Below are positions 1-10,600 of a stretch of DNA of 64,000 nucleotides, piece after piece. Position numbers and translations under genes: made by a program. The DNA lies in contig JAZHRO010000039.1 of the NCBI GenBank assembly GCA_037157565.1, positions 39,804,001-39,868,000 of the forward strand, read 5' to 3'. The first letter of the stretch is position 1, and every line of letters begins with the position of its first letter. Source of the DNA: Thalassia testudinum (taxonomy: Eukaryota; Streptophyta; Magnoliopsida; Alismatales; Hydrocharitaceae). Below the pieces are notes generated by a model. That model did no database searches. It was not told where the DNA came from and worked only from the letters and a program-made list of their open reading frames with translations.

Positions 1-175
1 TATAGTAGTTTTACTTCTTTACTGCTGTACTTTTGTTACTGTTAGTTGCTTAGCATGGTGAATGTGGTTTACTTTTCTGCTTTTTGGTTATTGTCTCGTT
101 GGATGACTGGGTCTTGGGATCAGTCGAGTCGATTCAATCTCGTGTTCTGTAGGGATTCGGGAACCGGGTCGTAAC
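1..175 (+). repeat. Tail of an unidentified inserted repeat, possibly an LTR end
   Basis: This stretch has no counterpart in the 3' LTR of the copia element that starts just after it, although the sequence from 176 onward does. It ends in GTCGTAACA, which suits the CA end of an LTR. The inference is that another retroelement inserted into, or recombined with, the copia 5' LTR, and that only its last bases are inside the window. There is no coding sequence. Confidence 0.35.
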
Positions 176-399
176 ACCTTCTCTAAGGGAAGTCCTTAAT
201 GGTTGCTTTGATCGAAGTAATTTCTAACATTTATTTATTTTGTTTATTTGTACTATTGCATGTTGTTTGTTCTTTATTTTATTCTGAATATTGCCAAATC
301 ATATTTGACTTGTTTGATTTAATATTTTTGATTTATGCGAAAACGTTGAAAATTCATATGTTTTTACTTATTTATTTCCTATATGTATTTATTTCAACA
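176..399 (+). repeat. Truncated 5' LTR of Ty1/copia element A
   Basis: From TTCTCTAAGGGAAG to ATTTCAACA the sequence runs parallel to the 3' LTR at about 5,810-6,037, with scattered mismatches. Similarity stops after CAACA in both copies, so the LTR end is placed at 399. The left part of the LTR is missing at the junction near 175. No good tRNA primer-binding site follows. Confidence 0.65.
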
Positions 400-429
400 A
401 TTTTAGAGAAGTTATCGCTTAGATTTAAA

Positions 430-1340
430 ATATTTGGGATGTCAAAAATAATTTTTAAATCATGTATAGACTTATCCGGTATACCCGGAAAATTTGGTGG
501 GCAAAATTTCAAGTGTTGGTAACAACGTATGAGAATTTGGTTGACCACTATTAGTTTGATCTCAACGTTACAAATTGATTACCCGATTTTGGATAAGGAA
601 AAATCTACTTCTAAAGGGCCAAAAGGCAGTGGATGTGTGGAATGCATGCAACCGTATTTGTCATGGTTGTATCTTATTGCCATTGTCGAATGTGTTGTTT
701 GATGTGTACAACACATCAATTGCGAAGGGGTTATGGGAGGAGTTGGACGTGAAGTATAATACCGAGGATCTTATTATTAAAAAATGCTTTGTCTCAAAAT
801 TCCTTAAATTCCAAATGGTCGAGGGTAAATCGGTATCGGAATTGGCACACGAATTTCTGTTATTGCTCCATGGTTTAGTAGAGGCTGAAATAAAGTTTCC
901 TGAGAAATTTTAAGTTATGTATAAATTCTCTAAATCTTGGGAAGACTTCAGGATGTCTCTCAAGCATAGGAAGGGAAAGATTTTTTTAGATGATTTGATG
1001 ATAGCCATTGCAATTGAGGAAGAGCATAGGTAACAGAAACCTGTAATGCCTATGGAGTATAAGGTAAATGTCATGACATCTAAGGGCAAAAAGAATAAAA
1101 ATAAGAACAATAAAAACAAAACGACGGCCAAACCCAAGATCCAAAAGAAATTTAAGAACAAATCATGCTGGCACTATGAGCAGGTTAAGCATTGGAAGTA
1201 GGATTGTCCTTCTAATAAAGCTCAGCAGAAGACCACGGATGGGAATCCTCAGCTGAATGTGATCATCGAGGAGGTCGGGCCTAGTGATGGGTATGTCTCA
1301 ATAAAATCCGAACTCCATGTTATTCGCGATCCTACCGAAT
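430..1340 (+). pseudogene. Ty1/copia element A, decayed gag
   Basis: In several frames the translation reads as a copia Gag. An N-terminal part includes SGIPGKFGGQNFKCW. A UBN2-type part at about 575-913 includes LWEELDVKYNTED and KFLKFQMVEGKSVSELAHEF. It is followed by a lysine-rich stretch and a remnant CCHC knuckle near 1,167-1,208, in which the second Cys is Tyr and a stop codon interrupts the motif. Gag would form the virus-like particle and bind RNA. Stops and frameshifts make this copy non-functional. Confidence 0.8.
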
Positions 1341-2640
1341 GACTCGTGGATACTGGAGCCAATGTACATATTTATACTGATAGATCGTTATTTTCTTCCT
1401 ATTAGACCTGCAGCGGCAGGATTGTGAAGATGGGGAACGACTCTGTAGCTAAGGTGCTGGGATTCGAATGCGTGGACTTGAGGTTTTCCTCGGAGCAAGT
1501 ATGCACATTGTGCAGGGTGTTGCACATTCCTACTGTGAAAAATAGTGTTCTTTCTGGTTCCTTGTTAGTTAGAAAGGATTTTGAGTTAAACTTTAAATGT
1601 AATAAAGTTGTTATGTTGGGACATGAAAAATTTTATGAAAAGAGGTATTTGGTAGATTCTGATCTATAATTTAGAGTGAGATGTGATGTTGATGTACCAT
1701 CTAAAAATGCTCTAAATAATGTTAGTTTTCATTTAATTCAATCTGCTTGCAGTAATATTGAATCTTATGATATATGACATGGTAGATTGTGTCATGTAAA
1801 TTTCAATTCTTTAAAAAGAATGATAAAATTAAATATGATTCATAAGCACACCATAGATAAAACTAAGAAATGCGAGATATGCGTGCAGACTAAACAAACT
1901 AAGAAGCATTCACTCTATTACTAGAGATACCGAGGTTCTAGATTTGATGCACACGGATATCTACGAGTTTAATGGTATGTTGACTAAGGATAATAAAAAG
2001 TATTTTATCACCTTTATACATAATAGTAGTAGATACTGTTATGTGTATTTGCTTAAGTCTAAGGATGATGCATTAAGTAAATTCCTTATCTTTAAGAAAG
2101 AAATAGAAACACAAGCCAAGAAAACTCTCATGAGATTGAGGTCAGATAAAGGAGGGGAATATACATCCAACTTATTTGATGAATAGTGCCAAGCTTTTGG
2201 TATAGTTCATAAAGTGGCAACCCCATATTACCCTTAATCTAATGGGATAGCAGAACGAATGAACCCTAGTTGACATGGTCAATGCTCTCTTGCAAAGCTT
2301 AGGGTTACCTACTTACATGTGGGGGGAAGCTTTAAATATGGTATGCCATATTCTGAATAGAGTTCTCAAGCATAAAGAAAGTAGTCCATTTGAGATTTGG
2401 AGAAACAGGAAACCAAGTTTGAAACACCTCAAAGTATGGGGTTGCTTTGCAAAAGTGGTTGTCCCATAACACAAGAGGAAGAAGCTTGGACTTAAGACAG
2501 TTGATGCGGTCTTTCTAGGTTATGTTAATAATAGCTATGCCTATAAATTTTTTATTATAAAATTTGAGATTTCAGACATAGATATCAATACTGTCGTTGA
2601 GCTTTGCGATGGTACATTTTTTGAGGATGTTTTCCCTATG
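1341..2640 (+). pseudogene. Ty1/copia element A, decayed protease and integrase
   Basis: The protease active site reads VDTGANVHIYTD, with the catalytic Asp at 1,349-1,351. A pre-integrase zinc-binding region follows (about 1,780-1,900, ending KCEICVQTKQTKK). The integrase core keeps HTDIYEF, RSDKGGEY and SNGIAER, consistent with the D, D and E residues of a DDE integrase. The region to about 2,640 includes the conserved LKVWGCFAKV block. In-frame stops occur at about 1,341, 1,920, 2,185 and 2,470. Protease before integrase before RT is the copia order. Confidence 0.85.
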
Positions 2641-4435
2641 AAGACTGGATTACCTCAAAATATGACTTTAGATGATCTAGCGACCACATCTGGTTCTATT
2701 CTTGGTCATGTGGAAAGAATGTCTAATGTGAGGGTTAGCTCTTCTCGTTCCGAACCCAATCAAGTAGAAGTGTCTGAACCGAGAAGTAAAAGACCAATAA
2801 TTGCTAAGGATTTGGGAAGTGATTTTATTACTTACCAAATTGAGGGCAATTCCCCTACTTATCGTGATGCTATGACTTCTTTTGAAGCTAAGCACTGGAA
2901 ATATGCCACTAAGAATGAGATGGACTCAATCATCTCTAATGGCACTTAGGAGTTGGTTGATTTACCTCTAGGGTGTTCTACTATTGAGTGCAGGTAAGTG
3001 TTTAAGAGAAAACTCAGGTCTGACGGATTTATTGAAAAATACAAAGCCGGACTTGTTGCCAAGGGGTTCAAGTAAATGGAAGGAATTGATTATTTCGATA
3101 TCTATTCTCCAGTAACTAGGATAATTGCTATCCGGATGCTTATTGCATTGGCTTCTATTTATGATCTTACTATCCACCAAATGGATGTGAAAACTACCTT
3201 TCTTCATAGCAATCTTGAGGAGGAGATCTATATGAACTAGCCTAAGAGATTTGTAACTCCTAGGAATGAGAAAAAAGTTTGCAAGTTTGTTAAATCTCTT
3301 TATGGTTTGAAACAAGCATCCAAGCAATGTCATGAAAAGTTTAATAAGACTATACAATCTTTTAGTTTTGTAGGTCACAAATCTGACAAGTGTGTCTACT
3401 TTATGATTAAGGGTGATATGTATATTGTCCTATGCTTATATGTAGATGATATATTATTGCTTGGATTAGACATTAGAATTGTAAATCAAACTAAGTTATT
3501 CTTGAGTAGTAAGCTTGAGATGAAGGATATGGGTGTTGCAAATGTGATCCTAGGCCTCAAACTGATTCAATCGGCAGAGGGGATAGCTATTTCTCAATCT
3601 CATTATGTTGAGAAGGTTCTTGAGAAATTTAACTATGAAGATTGCAAGGCTGTAAGTACTTCTTTTGATTCATCAAAAACTCTCTATAAGAACAAAAGTG
3701 AAACACGTGTTTCACAACTATGATATTCACAGGTCATAGGAAGCTTGATGTATTTGGCTAACTGTACTAGACCAGATATTTCTTTTTCTTTGTCTAAGTT
3801 GAGTAGATACACAAGTTGTCCTGACCATACTCATTGAGATGCTTTAGACCGAATACTTAGGTACTTAAAAGAAAGTGTTTCTTTTAATTTACATTATGGT
3901 AAATATCCTTCAGTTTTGGAAGGATATAGTGATGCAAGTTGGGTCGGTCAAATAGAGGATTCCGGGAGTAATGGTGTTACATGGTATGTCTTTACTTGGA
4001 GGCGATGCAATCTCTTGATGGTTTGCAAAATAGACCATTTTAACTCGATCTACCTTTGAGGCTGAGCTATGTGCTTTGGACACCACTGGAATTGAGACTG
4101 AATAGCTAAAGGAACTTCTTACAAAAATCCCTATGGTGGGTAAGTCAATTCTTGCGATATCTTTGCATTGTGATAGCATGATTGCTATAGCTTAAATTAA
4201 GAGTTCAAAATTTAATTAGAAAACAAGGAGACATATCCAAATCAAACTCAAGTCTATAAGGGATTTAGTGTCTCAAGGAGTGATTGCTGTGGAATTTATA
4301 GAATCCAAGGATAGCACAATAGATTTATTTACTAAAGAACTTAATAGATCTTTAGTCCTTAAGTTTAGGTTTGGGATGAGACTGAGACCCATTGGGAGTT
4401 TACCCGCAGCAGCAACCCAACCTAACTGAGTGGAG
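2641..4435 (+). pseudogene. Ty1/copia element A, decayed reverse transcriptase and RNase H
   Basis: The RT reads from about 2,880 (KYATKNEMDSI). It keeps the TTFLHSNLEEEIYM block, SLYGLKQASKQCHEKF, and the catalytic YVDD encoded at 3,439-3,450. RNase H follows, with IGSLMYLANCTRPDI and YSDASWVGQ, and the C-terminal STIDLFTKELN block sits near 4,320. Single stops (near 2,950, 3,075, 3,240, 3,721, 3,837 and 4,060) break a frame that is otherwise readable. The element lies directly upstream of its 3' LTR, with about 500 bp of untranslated sequence between. Confidence 0.87.
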
Positions 4436-4946
4436 ATCCCACAAAGTAGGTTTAATGTGGTAACAACAAACTGTATAGGGAATTGGTTGGCACTCACTAT
4501 TAGATGTTTTTGCATATGAGTCCAATCCCTGGAAGTCTGAGTGCCTTAAGCTGCAAATTTAGGAAGTGCAAAGGCTCTGAATGGGTTCAAGCCATTTGGT
4601 AGGATGTGAGCAATGCATCCTTGGAGAATGACACCTACGTGAGTGTTATTGTGGGCCCTAGGTAAGGGAATAGGGTCTTTCCCGATTACACTCGTGAAAC
4701 AGGATAGGGTACATGGCCCTTAAGATCACAAACCCTGAAGATTATCACCAAGAACTTCATTCTGTTGTCACCACCATCCACCTTACATCAAAGGTCTAGA
4801 ATTCAAGATTAGTTTTACCTTATTGATGTGGTGGTGAAGGCGAATGACTTAGGTAAGGGTTCAAATCAGAAGGTACTTTTACTGAAAGCAGAGTGTGGTA
4901 GCCGAGGAATTTATCGTTGAATTTCAATGATGAATTTGTGGGGGAT

Positions 4947-6037
4947 TGTTGGATTTGGGAGCCTAATTGCATCAATTGGGATGCAATTGTTATGTGGTGA
5001 CGTGGGAATTAATGTTGAAATCAGTGAGATTTAAGAGAGGTTTTTTAGTTCAATACTGGAAGTGGACAAATCTCTTGGTGGGTGTAAAAGGCTTTTGCCT
5101 CAGATGACTTATGTAGCAAAGAGTGAGAGGTAGGGTTGGAGACCATGCAGGCATGCACGCGCGTCTCGGCTCAGGTTCGGGTGAGAATCAATTTGGAAGT
5201 TGGAACTTGGACTCTTTGCTACGGACTTTTAATCTCACAATTTTGACTTGAATTGATCGATCAAATAGTAAAATTGGTTGACCAATTGTTTTGGTCGATC
5301 AATTAGTTTGGTTGACAGAAAAGTTAATTTTGATCGATTAATTTATTTTGGTCGATCAATGAACTTAAGTGATCGATCAATTGCCGTATTTACATAAAAC
5401 AGGAATTTCCATAAACGTCTGGTCGTGGGCTCTATATAAGGGCCACGAGGGGTTTCTCATTTGACACACAACAAGAGCAGAAAAGCTCTCTTCACTCTCT
5501 CTCCCTCTCTCTCATTCTTGTTTCTCTTTCTTAGTGCATCCGTTCGACGTGAGATTGGTAGAAAAATCTTCAATCACTTTTGTCGATCATGCATAAGGAG
5601 ATTGAGAGATCTACGAGAAGTTTTTGGTTGACCAAATCATTAAATTGGTAGATCAATCGGGAATTTGGTTAGAAATTAAATTGCCTCAGCTTCGTTCTCC
5701 TGAGGTGATTTTTGAGGACGTCCAAGATTGGAGTACGTCGTATATTGGAGGTGGATCGTTATATCTTGGGAGGAGTTCATCTGAGCCTGATGCACCGGTA
5801 TTGTGGGGGGCGATACTTCTCTAAGGGAAGTTTTTAATGGACGCTTCGATCGAAGTAATCTCTAAACTTTCTTTGTTTTGTTTATTAGTGCTATTACATG
5901 TTATTTATTTTTTATTTTATTCTGAATCTTGTCAAATCATGTTTGACTTGCTTGATTTAATATTTTTGATATATGAAAAAATATTGGAAATTCATATGTT
6001 TTTATTTATTTATTTCGTATATGTATTTATTTCAACA
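4947..6037 (+). repeat. 3' LTR of Ty1/copia element A
   Basis: The LTR starts TGTTGGATTTGGG right after a purine-rich tract (TTTGTGGGGGAT at 4,935-4,946) that serves as the polypurine tract. It ends TTCAACA, where similarity to the 5' remnant stops, giving 1,091 bp. It holds an array of short palindromes (about 5,253-5,385), a TATA box (TATATAAG, 5,433-5,440), a CT-rich leader near 5,490-5,530, and two more palindrome-like sites near 5,618-5,660. No target duplication can be checked because the left end is lost. Confidence 0.75.
5253..5385 (+). promoter_or_regulatory. Array of TTGRTCGAYCAA-type palindromes upstream of the LTR TATA box
   Basis: About seven copies of a 10-12 bp palindromic motif (TTGATCGATCAA, ATTGGTTGACCAAT, TTGGTCGATCAA and variants) start near 5,253, 5,273, 5,291, 5,310, 5,330, 5,348 and 5,370. 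The spacing is close to 18-20 bp. The array ends about 50 bp before TATATAAG at 5,433. Arrays of LTR palindromes are known from some plant copia lineages (Sireviruses). That this array regulates transcription is inference. Confidence 0.6.
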
Positions 6038-7048
6038 ACTGGTTCAAAAGTATTGGTACTTATTCAGTATAAAGTTCAGTTAATATTAGTTAATATTCAG
6101 GTTCATCATGAGTGAGAAGTAGATTACTTTTTGAATAGCCCTAACATTTGATCCATCTTTACAAAACAAACGAATTAGTATCTTACTCAGACAAGCACAC
6201 GATTGTGTACCCCACAATATTTTGCACATATTGCATGAAATAAATGTAGGCATGGGTGTGAGTTAAGGTCTGAGTCCATTAATCGTTGCTAAAAAATAAA
6301 TGAGCCTTTTTCAGCAATGGCATATTTATTCATCATCTTTTGTTTTTATTTTTTATTTTTTTAAGAATACATAAATGTACTTTACAGTGCAAAATATCGT
6401 GCAAAAATAAAAATCATGCCACATGTCTCCCTCATGTATAAACTCCTTTCACCGGTTGAGATTCATCAACATAATGTGTGCATCCAAAATATCTTTAAAA
6501 AGTAATGTGAAAAGCAACACAAGTGTTGTCACATGGTGAGTTCCACCATCACTTAAAAAGTCATCACTACTTTTGAATTAAAATGTAACGATGAAAAATC
6601 AGAAGTCATTGATACATTTTAGTTTAGAATCAATTTACTTTTGGGTAAATTCATAATTAAATTACAACATTGTAAAATAGAAAATTACTGATGTAGTTGT
6701 TTTAGAATAAATTGAAATGATGTAAAATAAAAAATCACTTATGCATTTAATTAAGGATTAAATTATATTGATGTAAAATAAAAATATATTTATATTTTAA
6801 ATAAAAAAATTAATTCTATATTTTCATTTAAAATAAAAAATCACCAACGAACTTACCTTACTTTTTAGATGCAGAGTCCACACAATAAATTCAATATTAA
6901 ATATTAATGCATATGATAAAATTGACGATCCGTTACGTCAGTATCTCACAAATACCTTGTATTATAAAATTTTATTTATTATTATTATTATTTTCCCACC
7001 TAGCGCTATCGCGTTTCCGTCCGATGCCAAAATAAAATAAAAAAAAAG
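6038..7048. other. AT-rich intergenic stretch
   Basis: The sequence is AT-rich with only short, low-complexity open frames and no recognised gene or terminal repeats. The last 50 bases turn GC-richer and lead into the host gene's 5' region. Confidence 0.6.
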
Positions 7049-7215
7049 GTGGCAAAAACCGTCCGCTCCTATGGAATTCTCGTACCAAATGGGCAAAACG
7101 CGCCAAAAGCGGCGGGATCCACCCCAGGCCCGAGGGTGCAGTGCAGCATAACAAGAAATAGCAAAACCCTCCGTTCCCCGCTCCCCACTTCCCCACAAAC
7201 AACCACCCCAGCAAA

Positions 7216-7631
7216 ATGGAGCTCTGCTGCTTCGCCGCCACCCCCGCCCGCCAGCCTATCGCCAAACCCCCCCACATCCTTCGCTCCCCGGCCGCTCTCC
7301 CCCTCCCCGGAAGAACCCTGGCTCTCCGCTCACCCCCAGGTATCGATCCATCACCCCTAACGTAGAACCGTAGAGTTCTCCATCCCCTTCGTTTTGCCCC
7401 GATTATACCTGTTCTGCAGAGCCTCAGGTCCCCGGTGGCCGCTTGCTAAGGGCCTCGGAAATCGACGATGTCTCGTACGTGAGGGCGAAGGTAAGGAAGG
7501 TGAAGGCGGTAGCGGGCGGCAGAGAGGAGGGAGAAGTTACGAAGGGTGAGGAAGGGACGGTGATCGAGTACGAGGAAGCTCCGTCGGGTGGAGTGGAGGT
7601 TCTGGATTTCCTCAAGAATATCGATCTGAAG
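7216..7631 (+). CDS. Exons 1-2 of the CAAD-domain gene
   Basis: Exon 1 (7,216-7,339) ends in phase 1 at CAG|GTATCG. The first intron is 80 bp (7,340-7,419) and ends TTCTGCAG. Exon 2 (7,420-7,631) ends in phase 0 at AAG|GTATTG. The split codon between them makes Glu. Exon 2 contains one copy of the Val-Ala-Gly-Gly-Arg-Glu-Glu unit that is repeated in the 13.3-kb exon, followed by the shared end VEVLDFLKNIDLK. The GC-rich leader upstream (about 7,050-7,215) is probably the 5' UTR. I see no convincing TATA box. Confidence 0.75.
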
Positions 7632-10600
7632 GTATTGTCTAGTCTTGGTCTTTGTTTTCCTCCTTTGTTACTTAATCGGACCCTTGCACGCGTTTTTAGT
7701 TTCTATGTTTGCTAAATTTAGTTAGTTCGTTATCTGTAGACCTAGAGGATGTGATCGCTTCCTTCGAGGACGTAGCGGTTGGTGATGTGTTCAAGGAGGA
7801 ATTCCCTGGACAACTTTAAGACAAATAGTTTGTGACTACAGAGAAGCTGTTGAGATTGGTCGTTTTAGGTTGTCTCCGAGATACGCAAATATTATCTAGT
7901 AATTGTTTGCTTGTGCTTCATATGGACGCACCCATATGAATCACCCGGGTCCTGGTGATTCATCCAGGTCCTGGTGTGCAAGAGTGTAAATGAATCAAAC
8001 CTAGATGAACTTACTTAGGTTCAGTTAGATTCAATAATAGTTTTTTAAGGTTTGAGTTAAGTTCAGGTTTGATAAGAGAAAATAAGAGTGAGGTTCGGTT
8101 TGCTTTGGTTCGGTTCAGTTCATTTATGGCTCGTTTAAGTGTAAAGTTTGAAGTGTTGTTAATTTAGGTTCAATTTGTTTAGGATCCGCTTAACGGTTTG
8201 TTTAAAGATTTGTATATGATTCCTTTAAAGTATATTTTTTTCTTATAAATGCAAATGTAGTAAATCATAATTAAAAAATAAAACATAAAGTAGAAAATTT
8301 AAAAATATACAAATTATATCATAAGAATTTAAAGCATGTTTCTCAATAGAAAAATATAAATAAGAAAAAATACCCCTATAGTCCACAAAATATAAAAGGG
8401 GTGCCTCTTGGGTTTTCTTGTCATTGTATGTTCTAATCTTAGGAGGTGACGAGTCTTTACTTTGAGGATGGGAATGTAGTAGCAGCAAGAGTAGTGGTAA
8501 CTGGTTGTGGCCCTTGTCTGTGTGTGTGTTAAAGTTTTAACTAATCAAACCTAATTGAACTTATCTTGTTAAACTAAACTTTTATTTACGAACCAAATTT
8601 GTGGGAGGTTTAGTTCGTTTATTTAAACGGGCCTAAAATTAAGTTTAGGTTTGGTTCGTTTATTTACGAATCGAATCTAAACTGAACTTTTGACAAATCC
8701 AACCTAAACAAATATTAAGCTCGAAAATTTTTTGACAACCCACTGGTGTCGAAATTCAAAGCGTGATTGGATGTTTGTGGATTCCTCTCTGTCCTGGTTT
8801 CTTCTCAATTCGCAAAGGGTCATATGATGGGCTATTGCCTACCTAGCTTTGATTTCGGTGGTTCTCGAGGGGGATGGAATTGAGTGAGACTGATGGGAGA
8901 TATGTGCCAATAGGTAGAGTTGAACTGAACCAATTGATTTGACCATTTCAACTGGTATGATAGCTATGGTCTGGTCTGTTTAGGTGCTCTAGGAATCTGT
9001 GTTTCAATGCTTGATAATTGCAATTGGATTAGGAGTGGAGTTGGTTTGGCTGTGAGCAGAACCTGCTTGTTAAACCCATTGATGAAACCTTCCGGAAGTT
9101 TGTAGGATCAATGAGAGTGGTAGACTTGAAGATACTTTGAAGCCTGTTGTTAGAAACCAATGCTGCAACCAACTTGTTATATACTCTCAAATTAGAATAC
9201 TAGCTCAAAATAGTGGGTTAGCACAATCGCGTGGCAACCTTGTGTCGTGAACAGGGGATAGGGAGGCAGTCTCTGGTATAATCGACGGTGGTCCTTCAGG
9301 AGGAGCAGGAGGAGCGGTCGGGTGATGGTTGATGGCTGGGGAGGGCCACTGCCGGTGCCGCGATCGACTGCTGTGGCACTGGATGTGATGGACGAGGAGG
9401 TTTGCCGGATAGTGGAGGCTGTGGCCTTCTGCCCGGCCGTGAGGGAGATCCCTTTCGTTGCCCCATGAACGAAGTATTGTCTTGGAATTGAGACCCCTCC
9501 AGGAGGTCGGCGTTGGGGAGCTATATCAGGCAGTGGAGGGAGGACATGGTTCTGCTTCGGGAGATGAAGCTGTGCTTCTGTGATGGGAGGTTGTGGAGGG
9601 AGATTGGGGGCACCTGGATGGAGGGTTTCCTGAGTCTAGATGCGGTTGGCCGTGCAGGGGGGCAGCTACTCGGATGGCGTAAGGATGTCTCCTCCTTGAA
9701 GGACAGCTTTACAAGGAGGCACGTTATCTCGGTTGGACTAGCTAGGATCGCAGATGGGGCCAAGGTGGTCATCACGAGTGTCTATGGCCCGTCCGGTTTG
9801 CAGGAGAGGGAGACGATGTGGGAGGAGCTTGGGATGGTGGCAGCAGGGAACCAGGGGAGGTCATGATTGATTGGAGGTGACTTAATGTCACGCTGCAGGT
9901 TGATGACAGACCGGGAGGGTGTGGCAGGCAAGACCCTGGCTCAGAGGCCTTTGTGGCGTTCGTGGCGGTGCATTGCCTCTTCGATATGGTTCCTACTTCC
10001 TGTTCCTACACCTAGAGGAATAATAGCGGCCAGAAATCCAGGATTAACTGATTCTTGTCCAATGTTGAGTTGGCAGAGGCATTTCTGTTGGCAGGTGTGG
10101 TCCCGATGGAGAGGCCTTTCTCTGATCACACGTCGATTATGTGGAAGGCAAATAAGGGGTTGTTCTTTGGCACCTACTTCAAGTTCGATAGGTCTTGGTT
10201 GCTGGAGGATGGATTCAGAGGCATGGTGGAAGAGAAGTGGAGCGCGATGGAGGTGGAGGGATCAGCCACGATTCGTCTGGCGAAGAAGTTTGACGGTTTG
10301 AGGGACATGTTGAGGATGTATAGAAGAGAGACTAGGGAGGCCAGGTGCTCCAGGAAGATGGAGGCTCTAGTAGAGATTGCCAGGATAGATAGATGCGAGG
10401 ACCTCGAGCCTGCTTCCAAGGATGACAGGCGCAGCAGGGCCGAACTGACCCGGGTGGTGCAGGAGGACAGGAAAGCGGAGGTGGAGTGGAAGACGCAATC
10501 GATGCAGAAATGGTTGCGTGAAGGTGACTCCAACACCAAGTTCTTTCACTAGATGGCCTTGGTGAGGAGAAGGTGGAACTTGATTGAGAGCTTGCAAGTG

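Noticed and set aside
7069..7277. Minus-strand frames over exon 1 of the CAAD-domain gene
   Set aside because: Shadow of GC-rich leader and exon; the plus strand gives a spliced frame with a family match.
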